A stretch of 64,000 nt of DNA from contig CM034237.1 of the NCBI GenBank assembly GCA_019916065.1, positions 21,101,752-21,165,751 on the forward strand, in the 5' to 3' direction. Under the pieces are notes generated by a model. That model was not told the DNA's origin. It was given only the letters and a program-made list of their open reading frames with translations, and did no database searches. Below, piece by piece: positions 48,015 through 60,215 of this stretch (the stretch's first letter is position 1; each line of letters opens with the position of its first letter). This DNA is from Vitellaria paradoxa. Lineage: Eukaryota; Streptophyta; Magnoliopsida; Ericales; Sapotaceae. A program made the position numbers and the translations under genes.

Positions 48015-48701
48015 ACTTCTAGGACAATGGAATTATGAAACTGCAATAATTTTAAAAGTTCAGGCCCTAACATTACCCAAAAAAAAGAAAAAAAATTAAG
48101 TCCTTGAATGAGATTCATTAGAAAGCTCACGGGATAAAGTGATTTTTTTTTTCTTTCTGTTTTTATCCTTAAGGTTATTGACTGAGGAAAGATTACAATT
48201 ACGAAAATTCCACTTACTTTGCACAATTCAATTCCTCGTGCTTCATGAATTCTAAACAAAACTCCATACATGAATATATGCTTTTTCTAAATATATGTAT
48301 AAACTACCTAGACAAAGTGACAAACATAATCACGATGTAAAGCAGCACAAAATCATGTTTTCTGTAACCTCAACACTGACAAAATTTCAAATTAGAAGTA
48401 TGAAACTGCAGACATTTACACTACATCGGGATTAAGGATTTATGAAGAAAAATAAAAATAAGATGAAATTACTAATAAATACTTATGTTTGATGATTAAT
48501 GAACTGAAATATTAATTTTTTTTTTTAATAAATATGTACAAAGACCGAGAAAAACATATGTAACTACGAAATAGTCAATATAGTTATAATTAGGGACAGA
48601 GTTGTATATATATGAACTGTAGAAGTTATGCCCTCTCACGACCTTAAAAATCTCATTAGATGTCTTATATTTTTAATTAAAATTTATATATATATATATA
48701 T
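48015..48701. other. AT-rich spacer
   Basis: No gene recognised. A small minus frame at 48011-48271 has no family features and overlaps the edge of the MITE. Confidence 0.35.
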
Positions 48702-49389
48702 AAGGCTAACCAATATCTTTTAATCATAAAATATCATTCGTATGTATATTTTTGACTAAAAAAATTTATACTATAATTTGGCTCCTCTTTAAAATTTTAA
48801 AAAGTGATTGGTCTTAGTCAAAAAATACTACCAGCAATACATATAAATTTTTGAGTTAAAAAACTTTACTCAAAAATGTAGATTATGAAACAATATTCCT
48901 AAAATTTAATTATTTTTTCTTAATTGTCATATATAATTCAAAAATTATAAAATTAACTGATTGTACTATTTATACATATATATTAATTTTTTTATTTAGT
49001 AAATATAATCTATAATATTAGTTTTATATATATATATATATATATAAGGCTAACCAATATCATTTTAATTATAAAATATCATTGGTATGTATATTTTTAA
49101 CTAAAAAATTTTATACTATAATTTGGCTCCCCTTTAAAATTTTAAAAAATAGTTGGTCTTAATCAAAGGAAATACTACTAGCAATACATATAAATTTTTG
49201 AGTTAAAAAACTTTACTTAATAATTTAGATTATGGATCAGTATTCTTAAAATTTAATTATTTTTTTAATTGTTATATATAATTCAAAAATTGTAAAATCA
49301 ACTGATTGTACTATTTATACATATATATTAATTTTTTTATTTAGGAAATATAATCTATAATATTAGTTATATATATATATATATATTTT
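48702..49389. repeat. 344-bp tandem duplication
   Basis: Copies start at AAGGCTAACCAATATC (48702 and 49046) and each ends in a (TA)n run. They share TTATACTATAATTTGGCTCC, ACATATAAATTTTTGAGTT and AACTGATTGTACTATTTATA with a low level of substitution. Unequal exchange or slippage at the TA runs would explain the duplication. Confidence 0.9.
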
Positions 49390-50600
49390 TGGGACCAACC
49401 AAACTCAAAATCCTGACTTAACTCCTGTGGAAAGGGTTGTTGCCACTGCAAAGTTTCACAAAGGTCGATTAATTATTTCCAAAGAAAATGGCCGGTTAGT
49501 GTTTGCGTGATCATACTTCACCCGTATCCTCCCGTGCACTCTCGAGTCTTTGACTAAAATCAAATACAAGAATTTTCTCTGTCTGGTAGTCAATATTTGT
49601 TTCATTTCTTTTTTTATTTTTAATAACTCGTGGTGTTGGAGCTGCCTTGCGTGTAAATTTTCAATGACTTGAAATTGAGGACTCAAATTCTTGACTACTA
49701 GTGAGAGAAAATTCAAAAAGTGAGAAATCTACGAGCCTACTCTCGGAGTTCTATTGCAATTCATCTTTCATTAATTCTTGCAAATTAATGAGGACATATG
49801 TTTTGTCTTCCGCTATGACTGACTTGCCCTTGTGACTTTTGCGTGTGCTTGAACCAATTTCGCCCACGTTTTTCAATTTTTTTTTTTTTTGGTAAGTCCC
49901 ACGTTTTTCATTTGCAAAGGTGATAATCATGGGAGAATAAATTAATTTTTATTGACTGATAGAAAAAATAGATTACAATCTTTGATAATTTTTAATTAAA
50001 GAAATAATCTTTTGATTCTTCTCTTCAAAATATTAATTCGAGATGTTTAAACTTAATCTCAAATCAACACACGAGCCTTGAGTAAAATATATATATATGT
50101 ATTTATAATGACTCTATTTATGAATATGAAAAAGAGAATAACAATGAAATTTAACTTTTATACGAGAATGCTACATGCAGAGACAAGTTCCTTTGAAGAT
50201 CAAAATTTCCCTCAAGCACGTGATAACAAGACAGACATGGAAGAAGGCGAATGGATTCCAATTTGGAGATTCTCCATTGCCAAAAGTCTTTCACTGAAAC
50301 TATGTGAAGCCTCATTAGAGAGTCTCTTTATATATATATATATATATACTGTTAAAAACAAAACATATTGTTCGAATGCTATTGGAAGAAGAAAAAAAAA
50401 AAAAAAACTAATTGTGAAAGTACTGAACCGCCAAATCATACAAATCATAATGTGATTTCATCTTCCTATAAAACAACATTATCATTACACAATTTCTACC
50501 TACCTAATGTTTTTTGAATTCTCTGAATGTAAACTTATTTAAATTTATTATGTATTTGAATGGGTTACTTCTGAGAATTTGAAATATGCTATATAACAAA
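49390..50600. other. Spacer, no gene supported
   Basis: Small frames at 49456-49716 (-) and 50078-50455 (+) show no domain, are broken by homopolymers and (TA)n, and are probably chance. Confidence 0.35.
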
Positions 50601-51921
50601 TTATTTAAATATATACTTATCTTAATTAGATTTAAATATATTTTACCTTTAATCATAATCAGATTATCTAAATGTATTAAACAGATCAAAGTATAGGTAC
50701 CTATAGTTTCGAAATTATTAGTGTTTCCCACTTTTAATTAATTAATTAAAGAAGCTACTTGCAAGGTTCATGTTTTTCATGTTTTATAATAGAATAGTAA
50801 TAACCCATACCTATGGCACTCTAAATAAAAAAATTAAGCTTTTTATATAGTTAAAGTTTTGGACAAAAAGTTCAAATCGAAAAAATTATGATAATCCATA
50901 AGTTTTAATTTTTTTTCCAAAACTTTAGGGCTTAACAACTATTACATGTGTTTTTATCCCTCTCTCTCCAATTAATTTTTGATAAACTATAAAAGAAAAC
51001 ATAAATTATAATGTTTTAATTTGAAATATTCAATTTCCTAAAAATTATAATTGTACATGTGTGAAATTTAAGTTAGCAATTTTGATTTGCATATAATCTC
51101 CACATTAAAATATGGTGAAATTTAAAATGTCCAAATCATTTTGTGACATAAATGGTAGTGGGATCCATTAAAATAGGAATCAAGTAGGAAGTTAAAAATA
51201 TAAAAATAATCTCAATCATTGAATGAAAAAAAGAAAATAATTCTTAACCGTTAGATCTTAATTTATAAAAAAGACATTTTCAAAAGCCGTTCTATTTTGT
51301 TATATAGACACCTATAGTTTTGAAATTATTGAGAAATTAATTAAGGAAGTTAGGAAGCAGTTTGAAAGGTTCGTGCTTTTCATGTTTTATAAATGGATAA
51401 GTTTTATTTTTTTACAAAATTGCTATATTTAGAAAACAAAAATAAACAAATAAATAAATAACTCATTATTATTTTGTAAACGTTTTCCCCACAACCAAAC
51501 GTGTGGGATATAATTTTGTATTTCAATTATAAAATAAAAAAGTTAAAATTTCATAGTTAAATAAGTATTTTTTATAAAAAAAATAAAATTGTTTAAAAAT
51601 TACTATATAAATATATAATTTTAACACATAACTTATCTAAATTAGATTAAGAAATATTTTATCTTTAATCATAAATCAAATTTAGATAAGTTTTATTTTT
51701 AGATAATTTACTATCCCAAACGCTGTTCATCTATTCAAGTCTATCACATGATAATTTGCTATATATTATGACATATCTCAAACGCTAAAATCATCCATTC
51801 AAATCAATCACATAATAAATTACCGCACGATAATAATATAGAACCGTATTATGATTCTGTTACTTGTATTTTCACAATTAATTTTTTTTTAAGATTTTAG
51901 ACCTCATTTAGATAACATGTT
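50601..51921. repeat. 1.3-kb dispersed repeat, copy 1 (contains a Helitron-like element)
   Basis: Nearly identical, in the same orientation, to 62424-63734. It begins near AATATATACTTA(T/C)CTTAATTAG and ends TTTAGATAACATG. Inside, on the minus strand, 51308-50796 starts TCTATATAACAAAATAG and is homologous to the Helitron-like element at 12823-13326. On both sides of that insert a related block (ACCTATAGTTT(T/C)GAAATTATT, then GGTTC(G/A)TG(C/T)TTTTCATGTTTTATAA) is repeated, so it sits between partial direct duplicates. Confidence 0.85.
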
Positions 51922-52979
51922 TTGTGCTTAACAGCAATAATAAAACTAAACCAAACCAAATCAAGCCTTTTTCAACTAGGTGTGGTCGGTTATATGGATT
52001 TGTCGACGTCAATTAGATCTGTTTAGGAATATGTCCTCCGATAAATCTAGGTAAATCAGGTCATGTTGTATTATGCCAATAAATGTTCCAAAGGCATGCA
52101 TGGAAATTACTCGTTAATGTTAGGCTTTCCTGCCGCACCCAAGTAGTAGGTTTGGGCACCGGCCTAGGATAATAATTTTGGTTGCCAAAAATGGTTATTT
52201 TGATTATTACATATTCAGTGTTGAGAAGTCTAAAAACCCTGTTAGCAGTGGACGACCCTAGGGAATCTATTTTAGCAGTGGACGACCCATCACTACCCAG
52301 AATCTGGTTGTGAATTGTTGAAGTAAAATATTAAAACGATGGTTTGGTTTAATTTGACTTGAAATAATTATAAAAATTTAAGATTGCTTTAAAACGATGG
52401 TTTGGTTTTGGTCAGAATCACGTTATAATTATGATTGAATAATTTTATTTTAATAATTAAAACAATCATTCTGAATTTTATTTTTTTAATAGTCACACAA
52501 ATGTAAAATAGTTATTAATTCTGAATTTTAATAATTAAAAGCCTATTATTTTTACAGACTATATTAAAATAACTTATTTCGTTTCAATTTCTTTACAGAC
52601 TTTTGTCATTTTCATTATCATTTTAACATTTTTTTTATTTGATTATATTAATTATGAAATAAAATATAATAAAATTTATTTTTATATGATTATTAAAAAT
52701 ATAAATATAAATAAAACTTCGGGATAATTACCTTTTTTTACCTCCCGTACTTAAGGTAAAAATAACTTACACTCCTCCTAAATTCTAAAAATATATTTTT
52801 GTATCTTTTGTATTTGGAGTTAAAAAACAATCATAAACCTTAATTTGTGGTTTGTTAGGTATATTTATATTCTAAAAAGATGAAAAAGTGTTTTTAAATG
52901 CATTCATGAGGATTTCTTGTGATTTGTAGGTGTTTGGGACTAAAATGATTGAAGTTGGACTAAATTGAAAGAAATCCAG
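51922..52979. other. AT-rich spacer
   Basis: No gene seen. A short repeat TTAGCAGTGGACGACCC occurs twice (near 52242 and 52274). Confidence 0.35.
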
Positions 52980-53560
52980 AAAATGGTTCAAACGCATGTT
53001 TGAACCAACCGTTGTTCAAACCAATGTTCTAACCACAAAAAGCACACCAGAGGAAGATGCAATAGAATTTGGCTAAGTGTTGGAAAAAGTGGTTCGAACC
53101 AATGTTCAAACCATAGGTTGTTTGAACCATGGTTAGAACAACAGAAACTGGTGTAGACCAACAAGTGAAGAAATCGACTAAGGCAAAGTTGTTTGAACCT
53201 TTGTTCAAACCACATGTGGTTTGAAGCTTGGTTCGATCAACAGAATTGTGACAAGCATCAGAAGCTAAAAATTTTCTAAGTATGGAATTTTGGTTCGAAC
53301 CTTGGTTCAAACCAACCCTTGTTCAAACCTTGGTTCGATCAACAGAATGGTGACAAGCATCAGGAGATTAAAATTTTCTAAGTCCCAAAACTTGGTTCAA
53401 ACCCTTGTTCGAACCAACCTTTGTTCAAACACTAGTTAGAACAACAGAGACTGTGCAAGGTCCAATTGGAGTGAAAATTGACTAAGTCCCAGAACTTGGT
53501 TCGAACTTTGTTCAAACCATCTGTTTGTTCGAACTCTTGTTCGAACCAACCTGCAATGTG
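52980..53560. repeat. Array of GTTCAAACC / GGTTCGAACC motifs
   Basis: About eighteen copies of GTTCAAAC, GTTCGAAC or their complement TTTGAACC occur within 580 bp, often as pairs such as TTGGTTCGAACC-TTGTTCAAACC. Larger units of about 70-120 bp also recur, with GGTTCGATCAACAGAAT, GTGACAAGCATCAG and AAAATTTTCTAAGT. The core GGTTCGAACC is palindromic. No open frame with conserved sense is evident; the two minus frames over it (52988-53310) simply translate the repeat. Confidence 0.8.
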
Positions 53561-54524
53561 AAGATCCCGAAATTCAGCTTTTGAGAAAGGGGCAGTTATG
53601 TACTTTTACATGTATATTTCATATATATATGTACGAAGGAGGTCGTTTGGGATATACATATACAGAGACAAATACATTACTTTTCAGTTAATTTTTTCAG
53701 ATTTAAAGAGAGAAATTAGAGAGAGAAAGTGTATCTATCTTCATTTCATTGAATATTTGTAGTAGATTTTCAGTTTTATGAATGGATTTACTTCATTTTC
53801 TATTGTTTTCTTCTTCTATGATGTTTGAGTAGACTTCTCTCTTGGATTCAAGGCAAGTCTCGTAGTTGATTTGCAAAAATTCCAAGGTAATGAGCTTAAT
53901 ATTAAAATCTCATGTGTTAATGGACCAATCTATATTTGATTTGAATTTATTATTGATTTTGGGTTGAGATTTCAATTAGAATCTGAATTTGTATGATTTA
54001 TGGTTTTGCCGATGAATTTCTACATAGAATTATCATGCATCTCTCTTAAATTTGTATGGTGATTACTAATTTTAGAATTTATAAGTAAAATATATAGATC
54101 ATGCATATGAGGTATTTGACTTGAATTCTCAATCAGATTTTTGTTTTTAATTCCTTATTCAAATCAGATTTGGATTGTTCTAAGTGGTTTTATATGTAGA
54201 ATATCTTCCGATCTACTCTTTTTAGGTGTAGATCCCTTGGAATTTTTTGTCAATCATTACTAGCTTGTCTTGGATCCAAGTTTTTCCTTAATTTGTTTTC
54301 TAAAAAATAAATTTATCCAAACAACCATTACTAAAACCAAATTCAATCTCTATCATTCATTGTGGGTTGAAATTTGTCTAAAACCTTTCCAAGAATTGTT
54401 TGTTCACTAATTTTTAGTAAGGCTCTCTGTGAACACGATCCGGTTCTTACCGGTTATTGTGCTTCAATAGACACCCTGCACTTGGGGTCGAGCCAATATT
54501 GAATACATTGGAATCAAGCAAGCA
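53561..54524. other. Retroelement-like untranslated or LTR sequence
   Basis: Non-coding. It has a TATATATATGTAC stretch, a GAGAGAAATTAGAGAGAGAAAG leader-like region, and a GGTTCTTACCGGTTATTGTGC...CACTTGGGGTCGAGCC end. These are reminiscent of plant LTR retrotransposon LTR/leader sequence (weak resemblance, from memory of the style, not a match). It stops abruptly at the truncated Gypsy-2 LTR. Confidence 0.3.
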
Positions 54525-55145
54525 CCTGGAAACCTCCATTCATGTAAAGACAAAAAAAAGCTATATATTTATATATATATTTAAATCATTCTTCTAGGAT
54601 TTCCGTTTTAAACCATATATACTTGTGCACATAAAGACAAAATAACATTAGCATTAAACAACCTAAACATGCCACCGTCAAACAAAAACCAAAACATTAT
54701 ATGTATATATATATTTATAGCTTTATAAGTGGGATCCTATCCCTTACCTGGCTTGGGTTCGCAAAAAAATCAGAAGAAAAACAATCCAGTTCTGGCAATG
54801 GAAGCAGAAGTTTGGCAATTCCAGAAAAACGCCGTGCAATTACTCAAAACAAATTTAAGGTTTTATTTATAAAATAAATATAGCATTATACATATATAAT
54901 AGCAGAATTTTAACTTTAACAAATTTAATTAATTTCCTACTCGTCATAAGTTTAGGAAAAATACACCCTTTCACTAAAAAAATAAAAATCTTTTCAAATA
55001 TGCCCCAAAAATTAATCTTTTTAAGTACAACTTAAAATTAAATACCCAAAATTATAAATTATTAAATTTAAATAATGAAATAAACTCACTGAATAAATAA
55101 ATATATATAATATAACTAAATTAAATGAAAATTCGGGTCATTACA
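54525..55145 (-). repeat. 3' LTR of Gypsy-2, truncated
   Basis: This corresponds to the first ~640 bp of the LTR in element orientation (61633-62270). The remaining ~1.4 kb is missing and replaced by unrelated sequence from 54524 leftwards. It starts at CCTGGAAACCTCC and ends GGGTCATTACA before the polypurine tract. Confidence 0.88.
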
Positions 55146-55201
55146 TCCTACCCCCTTACAAAAATTTCGTTCTCGAAATTTAGGAGGTAAATAAGAGAAA
55201 A

Positions 55202-57015
55202 TTAAGGAAACAACACTGGGTATCTACTTCGCATATCTGCCTCTCGCTCCCAAGTCGACTCCTCAATACCATGATGCTTCCATAACACTCTAACTAAGGG
55301 GATAGTCTTCCCTCGTAGCACTTGCACCCGAGAATCTAAAATTTCAATTGGTTTCACCTCATAAGTTACATCTAAATCAACCTTAAGTTCGGTCCAGTCT
55401 AACACATGCGAAGGGTCTGGGTTATACTTCTGGAGCATGGACACATGAAACACCTCATGCACTCCTGAGAGCTGCGGTGGCAAAGCAAGATGGTATGCCA
55501 CCTCTCCAACCCTAGCCAAAACCTCAAATGGTCCGATATATCTTGCTGACAACTTTCCTCTATGCCCAAAACGAAACTGACCCTTCCGTGGTGCAACTTT
55601 TAGGAACATATGATCTCCTACTTCAAACTCCAAAGGTTTTCGCCTCTTATCAACATAACTCTTTTGGCGGCTCCATGCTATCTCAAGCCTCTGTCGAATT
55701 AGTTTGACCTTCTTAATCGTCTCCTGCACAAACTCAAGCCCAACAATTGCAGTTTCTCCAACCTCAGCCCAACAGATAGGAGATCTACATAGTCTACCAT
55801 ACAAAGCTTCAAAAGGAGTCATCCCAATGCTTGACTGGTAACTATTATTATATGCAAATTCAATTAAAGGAAGATGGTTCTCTCAGCTGCCACAAAAATC
55901 AAGCACACATGCCCTGAGCATATCCTCCAAAATCTGAATTATACGTTCTGACTGTCTATCGGTCTGAGGATGAAAGGTAGTACTAAACAATAATTTTGTC
56001 CCCATAGCCACCTGGAGACTCTGCCAAAATCGAGAGGCAAAACGTGGATCCCTGTCTAAGACAATGGATACAGGAGCTCCATGAAGCCTCATAATTTCCT
56101 TGACATATAATTTAGCCAAGACATCCATAGAGTTGCTCAATCAAATCGGCAAAAAGTGAGCTGACTTCGTCAACCTATCCACTATCACCCAAATAGTATC
56201 ATAACCCTTCAGTGATCTTAGTAAGTCGGAAACAAAAGCCATTGTAATGTTCTCCCACTTCCACTCTAACACTGGCAGAGGCTGTAAAAGACCTGCCGGT
56301 TTCTGATGCTCAGCCTTAACTTGCTGACAAGTAAGGCACCTACTCACAAACTCTACCACATCCTTCTTCATACCTGCCCAAAAGAACTGATGGCGCAGGT
56401 CATGATACATCTTAGTATCTCCAGGATGTACTGCAAATTTAGAGTGATGGAACTCCTTTAAAACTATATCTCGAGCAGAGATGGGCACGAAAGTCTCTCC
56501 AAATACCTCAAACCGTTATCGTCACCAATCACCCATCCTGGCACCTCATCAGGACTTGACAACTTAGCTCGAATCGCCTCACATTCAACATCAGTCCCCT
56601 GAGCTTCTATCACACGACTCAATAGAACTGGCTAAGTAGCCATGGCACACAAGATAGCATGACCCTCATCTTCTTGCAACTCCATATCAAACTCACTAAG
56701 GCTTCTAATCATTTCCCATTCTCACACGAAAAGACCCGCTACAGTACCACGAGTCTTTCGGCTGAGTGTGCCAGCAACCATATTTGCCTTACTAGGGTGA
56801 TACTGGAGCTCAAAATCGTAGTCCTCCATGTACTTCATCCATCTTCCTTGCCTCAGATTCAGATCCTTCTGAGTAAAAAGATATTTCAAACTTTTTTGGT
56901 TAGAAAACACCTCGAATTTCTCACCATACAAATAGTGTTTCCAGCTTTTCAGAGCAAAGATAATTGCTGCCAACTCCAAATCGTGCACTGGGTAGTTACG
57001 CTCGTGAGTCTTCAA
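55202..57015 (-). pseudogene. Gypsy-2 RNase H, integrase and chromodomain (defective)
   Basis: RNase H (57015-56722: [39 protein letters not shown]). Integrase zinc domain (56488-56141: HHSKFAVHPGDTKMYHDLR, CLTCQQVKAEHQ). Core (56140-55883: SIVLDRDPRFASRFWQSL, HPQTDRQSERIIQ). Then 55822-55202 with [17 protein letters not shown], a [15 protein letters not shown]-terminal domain and a chromodomain ([34 protein letters not shown]). Two in-frame stops join these pieces cleanly: a TGA for Arg after HFLPI and a TGA for Trp after DFCGS. Confidence 0.92.
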
Positions 57016-57048
57016 TTGCCTAGACCCATAAGCTACTACTCTGTCACC

Positions 57049-58552
57049 CTACATCAGCACACAGCCTAAACCTTCCTTGGATGCGTCACAATAAACTGAA
57101 TAACCCAATCCTCTCTTAGGAATCACAAGCACCGGTGCAATAGTTAACCTCTTCTTTAGCTCCTGAAAAGACTTCTTACACTTCTTATCCCAAAGAAACT
57201 TGACCCCTTTTCGAGTCAACCTAGCCATCGGCCTGGCTAACCTCGAGAAGTCATGGACAAATCTTCGGTAATATCCTGCCAAACCCAGAAAACTCTGAAT
57301 CTCAAAAACTGTCTTCAGTCTTTGCCAATTCATAACTACCTCAACCTTAGACAGATCAACTGTAACTCCTTCCTTGGAAACAACATGCTCGAGAAATTTC
57401 ACCTCTTGAGCCAGAACTCACACTTACTCAATTTAGCATAGAGCTGGTGATCTCTTAAGGTCTAAAGATCTCTCAAGGTCTGAAGCACAACTCTCAAATG
57501 CTGTTCATGTTCCTTCTCTGATTGGGAATAAACCAGAATATCATCAATAAACACAACTACAAACCTATCCAAATATCTTCTGAACACCCGGTTCATTAAG
57601 TCGATGAACACTGCAGGAGCATTGGTCAGTCCAAACGGCATCACTAAGAACTCGTAGTGCCCATACCGAGTCCTAAATGCCGTCTTAGAAATGTCCTACT
57701 GCTTCACCCTCAACTGGTGGTAACCAAATCTCAAATCAATTTTTGAGAAAATGACCGAACCCTTTAGTTGGTTGAACAGATCATCAATCCTCGGTAAAGG
57801 ATATCGATTTTTTATCGTGACCTGGTTCAACCTTCGGTAATCTATACACATCCTGAGAGTTCCATCCTTTTTAGCTGCAAATAGTGCTGTGCACCCCAAG
57901 GTGAAGTGCTAAGGCGGATAAATCCTTTAGAGCTCAACTCCTCTATCTGGGATCTTAACTCCACTAACTTTGCAGGTGCCAATCTATACGGGGCTATAGA
58001 AATAGGTTCTGTGCCAGGAATCAGATCAATCCCAAATTCAACCTCCCGTTCAAGTGGTAATCCAGATACTTCTGAAAATACTTCTGAAAATTCACAAACA
58101 ACTCGTGGTAACTCAATCTTATCACCATCCTTGTCCTCCAAAGCAATACAAGCAAATAAACTGCACAAGTCTACTCATCCCTGCCAATCGAGGGAAGGCC
58201 AGAGCTGAGGGCTACAATGATCACCAGAAAATCGTATTCGATCTCCCTCCGTAGTAAATAAGGTCACCCGACTCTTAGCACAATCTATCATCACCCGAAA
58301 GACTGACAACCAATTCATGCCAAAAATCACATCAAAGCTTCCCATGTCTATCACAATCAGATCAAAAACTGACAAGTGCTCATGACCCGAAACCTCATCC
58401 CTGATAGTGATCTCACAACCCTTACAGACATGATTCAACACAGAATGACCCCCTATCGATGTTTCAACATGCAATGGTGGAACTAACTCGTCCACAGATA
58501 AATTCAATGTAGACATAAATGATGCAGCAATAAAAGAATGAGATGTTCCCAC
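57049..58552 (-). pseudogene. Gypsy-2 protease and reverse transcriptase (defective)
   Basis: Protease fold at 58552-58175 (GTSHSFIAASFMSTL, FDVIFGMNWLSV). The usual catalytic DSG lies just upstream, where only D(V)GTSHSF is visible. RT: 58168-57696 ([54 protein letters not shown]), 57644-57462 ([20 protein letters not shown], catalytic IDDILVYS) and the connection region 57402-57049 (FLGLAGYYRRFVHDFSRLA, YCDASKEGLGCVL). Frameshifts and stops lie between the blocks. Confidence 0.92.
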
Positions 58553-59143
58553 GTCTACAAGAATATGGATTTAATAGCATAAATGAGAAAGGTACCTCTC
58601 ATCACTATAGGCTCTGCACGTCCATCATTCTGGGCCACAATGAAAACTCGTCCTTGAAATACTGCCGTTGATGGTCTACCCCTTTTTGTCCCTATTGGGA
58701 TCCACCCTAAACTCCTTGATGCTACTGAACACCACTTGGACCATCTGATACTGCGGTGCCCCTCCTTGAGTACCTCTCTGAAAACGAGTCTGCACTTATT
58801 ATAACCCTGCTGGCCTACTACTCTGTACCGACTAGGCTGGCTGTGGAAGTCTCATAACACTCCCATCACCTTGCCTCTGCGGATAACACCTCTGCACATG
58901 ACCCAGTAGGCCACACGTGTAACAAGTCTTTGCCTCGACCCTATTTTCAGATCCGCTTGAGACACCCTTATAAGAACAATTAAACTGACAATGCCCAAGT
59001 TGTCTACAGTTATGACAGATAACGGAGCTCTGTGCAGGAACCCCTACTGCTACTGACTGACTTGGAGCTGTACTCCCCTGTTGAAACTACTAAGTTTAAG
59101 CCCCATGCAAATTTTCTCTTTGTCTTTTAGTGGGTCTGTTCTC

Positions 59144-60040
59144 CTAGTGCTGAGTCTTTCCTTGCCTATTTTCATTCTGTGCCCTGGTATTTGCCAAATT
59201 CTTCTCCATCGCCATTGCTCGATCAACCAAGGTCTTATATTCATTAAGCCCCAAAGGCACTATCCAATCCCTAATAGCAAGCCTCAATCCCTTCTCAAAC
59301 CGTCTACACTTGGTGCGTTCAGTGGACACCAACTCCTTAGTATATTTGGCCAATGAGGTAAATCTACGCCCATACTCCAGCACAGTCATTGGCCCTTGAG
59401 TCAAATTCAGAAACTCGTCGAGCTTGGCATCTCTCAGAGACTGTGGGAAGAAATAGTCTCTGAAACGCTCCTTAAAATCATCCCAAGTAAGTGCAGACGC
59501 CCCACGAGACCCTTTCACAGTACTCTACCAATCCACTGCAGCACCCTCCAACTAAAAAGCAACAAGCAAAACTCTGATCTTATCCTCATTTAACTGCATC
59601 ACTTCAAATATTTTCTCATTCTCGTGCAAAAAACTTCTCAACCTCTTTAGTGTCTACTGTGCCAGAGTAAGTAGGAGGTTCATTCTCCTAAACTTCTCAT
59701 ACAGAGCTGTAGGCTAACTCGCTTGCATTCCTCCAACAAACATTGCAGCCATTTGTTGCATCCACATCTGTGGGTCCACCATTCTTGGCTGCAGCACACT
59801 TGGTGCTTCGGATTGCACCTCAGCCATGTGAGGCACCCCTAATGGAACCTCCGCTCCCACCCTAGCATATGATCCCTGTTCCTGCGACACTCCCACAACA
59901 ACGGGAACATCATCAACTGGAGCTTCATAGCCTTGCCCAGCCTGAATTCTTCGGCCCCTATCACGACCACAACCTTGACCCGTACCTCTAACGTTGCCTT
60001 TACCTCTACCTCTAACACCTGGAGCTACACATGGCGCCAT
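59144..60040 (-). pseudogene. Gypsy-2 gag (defective)
   Basis: The N-terminal Gly/Arg-rich part starts at 60040 (MAPCVAPGVRGRGKGN) and ends at a stop near 59714. The Gag core is 59518-59144 (LTWDDFKERFRDYFFPQSLR, EFLNLTQGPMTVLEYGRRF). A zinc knuckle follows below 59010 (CHNCRQLGHCQ-like), in another frame. Stops separate the parts. Confidence 0.85.
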
Positions 60041-60215
60041 TATCTAAAAATTCACAAAAATATACTAAGGTTAACGCTTTTTAATAATCTAAGTTCAACA
60101 AAACATCAAATTCACGTATCACAACTAAATAAACTAGCATGTAAGCACATAGAACTTAGAAAAATAAAAGACCCACCGTCCCTAGGCATTCAAAACCTAG
60201 GCTCTGATATCAAGT

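Noticed and set aside
50078..50455. 125-codon plus frame and its 78-codon antisense partner
   Set aside because: Low-complexity, containing a (TA)n run and a poly-A run. No family features.
52988..53310. Two minus frames of 75 and 93 codons with NxGSN-like and Trp/Phe-rich repeats
   Set aside because: They only translate the nucleotide repeat array, and no conserved domain is seen.
52980..53560. tRNA gene cluster suggested by GGTTCGAACC
   Set aside because: No A-box, acceptor stem or cloverleaf can be drawn around any copy. The spacing is irregular.
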